From an uncultured Porphyromonadaceae bacterium (GTDB lineage Bacteria; Bacteroidota; Bacteroidia; Bacteroidales; Muribaculaceae), in NCBI GenBank assembly GCA_900551515.1, contig URWH01000111.1, forward strand, positions 1-6,493: 6,493 bases of DNA, written 5' to 3'. The translations under genes and the position numbers were made by a program. The notes beneath the pieces are model-generated. The model saw only the letters and a program-made list of their open reading frames with translations, was not told the origin of the DNA and did not search any database. Shown in pieces: positions 4,546 through 6,493 of the stretch. Position 1 is the stretch's first letter. Each line of letters opens with the position of its first letter.

Positions 4546-5937
4546 TCAGATGCAGTCGGTGCTGTCGTAGCTGGAGCCGTCGAAGCAGTGGGTGCAGATG
4601 TCGCATTTGGGCAGGCCGATGGCTTCGATGATGTTTTCGAGGGAGCTGAAGCGGAGCGACGTCAGCCCGAGACGGCGGCGTATCTCTTCGACCATGGCGT
4701 AGGCTTTGAGGTTGCGGTCGTCGCTGCCCTCGAAGTCGGCTATGACGCGCCTGGTGATAAGCTCGAGCGTGCTTTTTGATGCCGTGAAGTTGAGATATTC
4801 GCACGGGTAGATCAGTGGCGGGCAGCTGATGCGCATGTGCACGGCTTCGATGCCTGCCTCGATGAGGTCCTTTACGTTGTCGCGCAGCTGCGTGCCGCGC
4901 ACTATGGAGTCGTCGCAGAATATCACTTTGCGTCCTTTGAGCAGCGCTTTGTTGGGGATGAGCTTCATCTTGGCCACGAGTTCTCGGCGTTCCTGCGTGG
5001 AGGGCGTGAAGCTGCGGGGCCACGTGGGAGTGTATTTGACGATGCCGCGCAGATAGGGCACGCCTTTGCCCTGTGCGTAACCGAGTGCCATGCCTATGCC
5101 CGAATCGGGGATGGCGCTGACAAAATCGGCGTCGTCGGTGTCGGTCTTGCCCATGTTGCGGCCGGTCACATAGCGCATGCGGTCGACGTTGCGGCCCTCA
5201 TACTGGCATACGGGATAGCCGTAGTAGATCCACAGGAAGGAGCATATCTGTTTGCGTTTGCCCGGAGCGCGGAGCTGACGCATGCCCTCGGCCGTGATCT
5301 CTACGATTTCGCCCGGGCCAACGTTGTAGTGGTCGACGAATCCGAGATTGGTGAAAGCGCAGCTTTCCGACGAGGCGGCATAGCCGTCGTCGCCTTTGCC
5401 TATTATGATGGGGGTGCGGCCCAGCAGATCGCGCGCGGCGATGATGCCTTTTTCGGTGAGCAGCAGCATGGAGCAGGATCCTTTGACGTTGCGGTACACG
5501 TTCTCGATGCCACTGACAAGGTCGTGGCCATCGCTGATGAGCGCCGCTATCATTTCCGTCGGATTGATGATGTCGTAGCTGTGTTCGCAGAAGTGATGTC
5601 CTTTGGCGAGCATCTCTTTTTCGAGCTGCGCTATGTTATTGATTCGCGCTACGGTGACGATGGCGAATTTGCCAAGGTGGCAGTTGACGATTATAGGTTG
5701 TGCGTCGGTGTCGGAGATGACGCCGATTCCGCTGTTGCCCGAAAAGTCTTTCAGGTCGCCTTCGAATTTGGTGCGGAAATAAGAGTTTTCGATGTTGTGG
5801 ATCGAGCGGGAGAAGATGCCGTTGTCCACCGTTGCCATGCCGGCGCGTTTAGTGCCCATGTGGCTGTTGTAGTCGACGCCGTAGAAAAGGCGGTCGACGC
5901 ATTTCGATTTGGCTGTGATGCCGAAGAAACCTCCCAT
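4546..5937 (-). CDS. purF: Amidophosphoribosyltransferase paralogue (PurF family) lacking the N-terminal catalytic Cys
   Basis: PurF makes phosphoribosylamine from PRPP and glutamine, the first purine step. This 463-aa protein has the family order: an N-terminal Ntn-type glutaminase-like domain (1-~225) and a C-terminal phosphoribosyltransferase domain. The PRPP loop is FCDDSIVRGTQ (340-350). KYTPTWPRSF (301-310) and RISCPPLIYPC (369-379) are also typical. C232, C379, C448 and C451 fall where the B. subtilis enzyme binds a 4Fe-4S cluster, and C445 is an extra nearby Cys. The protein begins MGGFFG rather than MCGIxG, so the Cys nucleophile is absent, and the usual NG of the glutamine pocket appears as RINN (98-101). 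It may use ammonia, accept it from a partner, or be regulatory. I remember MGGFFG homologues in Bacteroidales and clostridia alongside a normal PurF, so the symbol marks the family rather than proven activity. The gene lies directly downstream of purL. Confidence 0.88.
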   Translation of the reverse strand: MGGFFGITAKSKCVDRLFYGVDYNSHMGTKRAGMATVDNGIFSRSIHNIENSYFRTKFEGDLKDFSGNSGIGVISDTDAQPIIVNCHLGKFAIVTVARINNIAQLEKEMLAKGHHFCEHSYDIINPTEMIAALISDGHDLVSGIENVYRNVKGSCSMLLLTEKGIIAARDLLGRTPIIIGKGDDGYAASSESCAFTNLGFVDHYNVGPGEIVEITAEGMRQLRAPGKRKQICSFLWIYYGYPVCQYEGRNVDRMRYVTGRNMGKTDTDDADFVSAIPDSGIGMALGYAQGKGVPYLRGIVKYTPTWPRSFTPSTQERRELVAKMKLIPNKALLKGRKVIFCDDSIVRGTQLRDNVKDLIEAGIEAVHMRISCPPLIYPCEYLNFTASKSTLELITRRVIADFEGSDDRNLKAYAMVEEIRRRLGLTSLRFSSLENIIEAIGLPKCDICTHCFDGSSYDSTDCI

Positions 5938-5992
5938 AATATTTTTACCTATTGATGATTATATGTGTTGGATGACGATGCGTTGAAAAGGA

Positions 5993-6043
5993 GGCGGGAG
6001 CAGCGCGCTGTGGTGCCGTGACCTTTGCAGCGATGCTCCCGCC
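5993..6043 (-). terminator. Hairpin terminator or attenuator between purL and the purF-like gene
   Basis: GGCGGGAGCA (5993-6002) pairs perfectly with TGCTCCCGCC (6034-6043). Inside, CGCTG (6006-6010) pairs with CAGCG (6028-6032), and GGT/ACC (6012-6014/6021-6023) can add a third short stem. In the minus direction the stem is followed by TCCTTTTC, a moderate U-tract. It begins 11 bp after the purL stop. I see no clear TAnnTTTG box between it and the purF-like start, which leaves partial read-through or an unrecognised promoter to express that gene. Confidence 0.65.
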
Positions 6044-6054
6044 TGTTGTGGGGT

Positions 6055-6493
6055 TTATTGTTTTTCAAGCTTGTGTTGCTCGATCCATTTGCGTGCGTTG
6101 ACGAATCCGTCGATCCACGGGGTGACGTCGTTGCGGCGTCGCGATCGGGGATAGTAGGCGCATTGCCAGGGGAATATGGCGCGTTCGAGGTGGGGCATCA
6201 TGGCCAGATGACGTCCGTCGGCACTTGCCAATCCGGCTATGGAATAATCTGAGCCGTTGGGGTTGGAAGGGTATTCGTCGTATGAGTATTTCAGCACGAC
6301 GTTGTATTTGTCCTCGTCGTATGGCAAGGAGAATTTTCCTTCACCGTGAGCTACCCAGATACCCAGTTTGCTGCCACTCAGTGAGCCGAGCATTACGCTG
6401 CGGTTGGTGGGGACGGTAACACCGAGGAATCTGGATTCAAACTTGTGTGAGTCATTATGAAGCATCTTGCCGTTTTTCTTGTGCTCGGGATTG
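6055..6493 (-). CDS. purL: Phosphoribosylformylglycinamidine synthase, C-terminal glutaminase part (5' end outside window)
   Basis: PurL converts FGAR, glutamine and ATP to FGAM in purine synthesis. About 145 C-terminal residues are visible of a protein that in the single-chain form is usually ~1,230-1,300 aa. The frame stays open to the window edge, with NPEHKKNGK before the internal Met at 6465, so that Met is not the start. Motifs of the class I (triad) glutaminase domain, counted from that Met, are HKFESRF (7-13), AHGEGK (39-44), NPNGS (68-72) and MMPHLER (89-95). H92 and E94 are the His and Glu of the Cys-His-Glu triad; the Cys lies just upstream, outside the window. The motif is PHLER rather than the enterobacterial PHPER, with the triad intact. 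The C-terminus is complete (KLEKQ, then TAA). The purF-like gene follows after 117 bp on the same strand. Confidence 0.95.
   Translation of the reverse strand, partial: NPEHKKNGKMLHNDSHKFESRFLGVTVPTNRSVMLGSLSGSKLGIWVAHGEGKFSLPYDEDKYNVVLKYSYDEYPSNPNGSDYSIAGLASADGRHLAMMPHLERAIFPWQCAYYPRSRRRNDVTPWIDGFVNARKWIEQHKLEKQ

Noticed and set aside
4837..5955. A 372-aa plus-strand reading frame opposite the purF-like gene.
   Set aside because: It is a GC-driven shadow of the minus-strand gene, Ala/Val/Asp-rich with no recognisable domain. The opposite strand encodes a clear PurF-family protein across the same bases.

Overview
The window looks like chromosomal DNA of a Bacteroidales gut bacterium, most likely near Muribaculaceae. 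Three things point there. Perfect Bacteroidetes-type -7 boxes (TAnnTTTG) precede most transcription units. Start codons lack Shine-Dalgarno sequences and have A-rich leaders. The window also carries a PurF paralogue of the MGGFFG type that I associate with Bacteroidales and clostridia. The family-level placement is an inference.

Left part (1-2665): the 3' part of nadC (NAD synthesis) converges on a HAD-IA phosphatase gene, with only 19 bp between their stops. A 285-bp divergent intergenic region then holds promoters in both directions, a tandem decamer and a 31-bp inverted repeat that looks like an operator. The rightward gene encodes a membrane-anchored retropepsin-like protein with two DTG motifs in one chain.

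Middle (2666-4545): a complete tRNA-Cys(GCA) has its own promoter and an intrinsic terminator. It is followed by an accessory-looking, more AT-rich segment on the minus strand. This holds a two-TM protein with a Gly/Cys tail and a 102-aa protein resembling the N-terminus of a phage tail tape-measure protein. The stub has a promoter, a perfect palindrome over its start region and a strong hairpin terminator. Next comes about 3.6 copies of a 126-bp tandem repeat, each full copy built from REP-like GC-rich hairpins, and then a probable terminator.

Right part (4546-6493): de novo purine synthesis genes on the minus strand. The C-terminal glutaminase part of purL is followed, after a hairpin terminator or attenuator, by a PurF-family amidophosphoribosyltransferase paralogue. 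That paralogue keeps the PRPP-binding loop and the apparent Fe-S cysteines but lacks the N-terminal catalytic Cys.

No complete new defence or mobile system is visible. The best leads are the Cys-less PurF paralogue beside purL, the regulated tape-measure stub next to tRNA-Cys, the double-DTG protease-like protein and the two operator-like palindromes.
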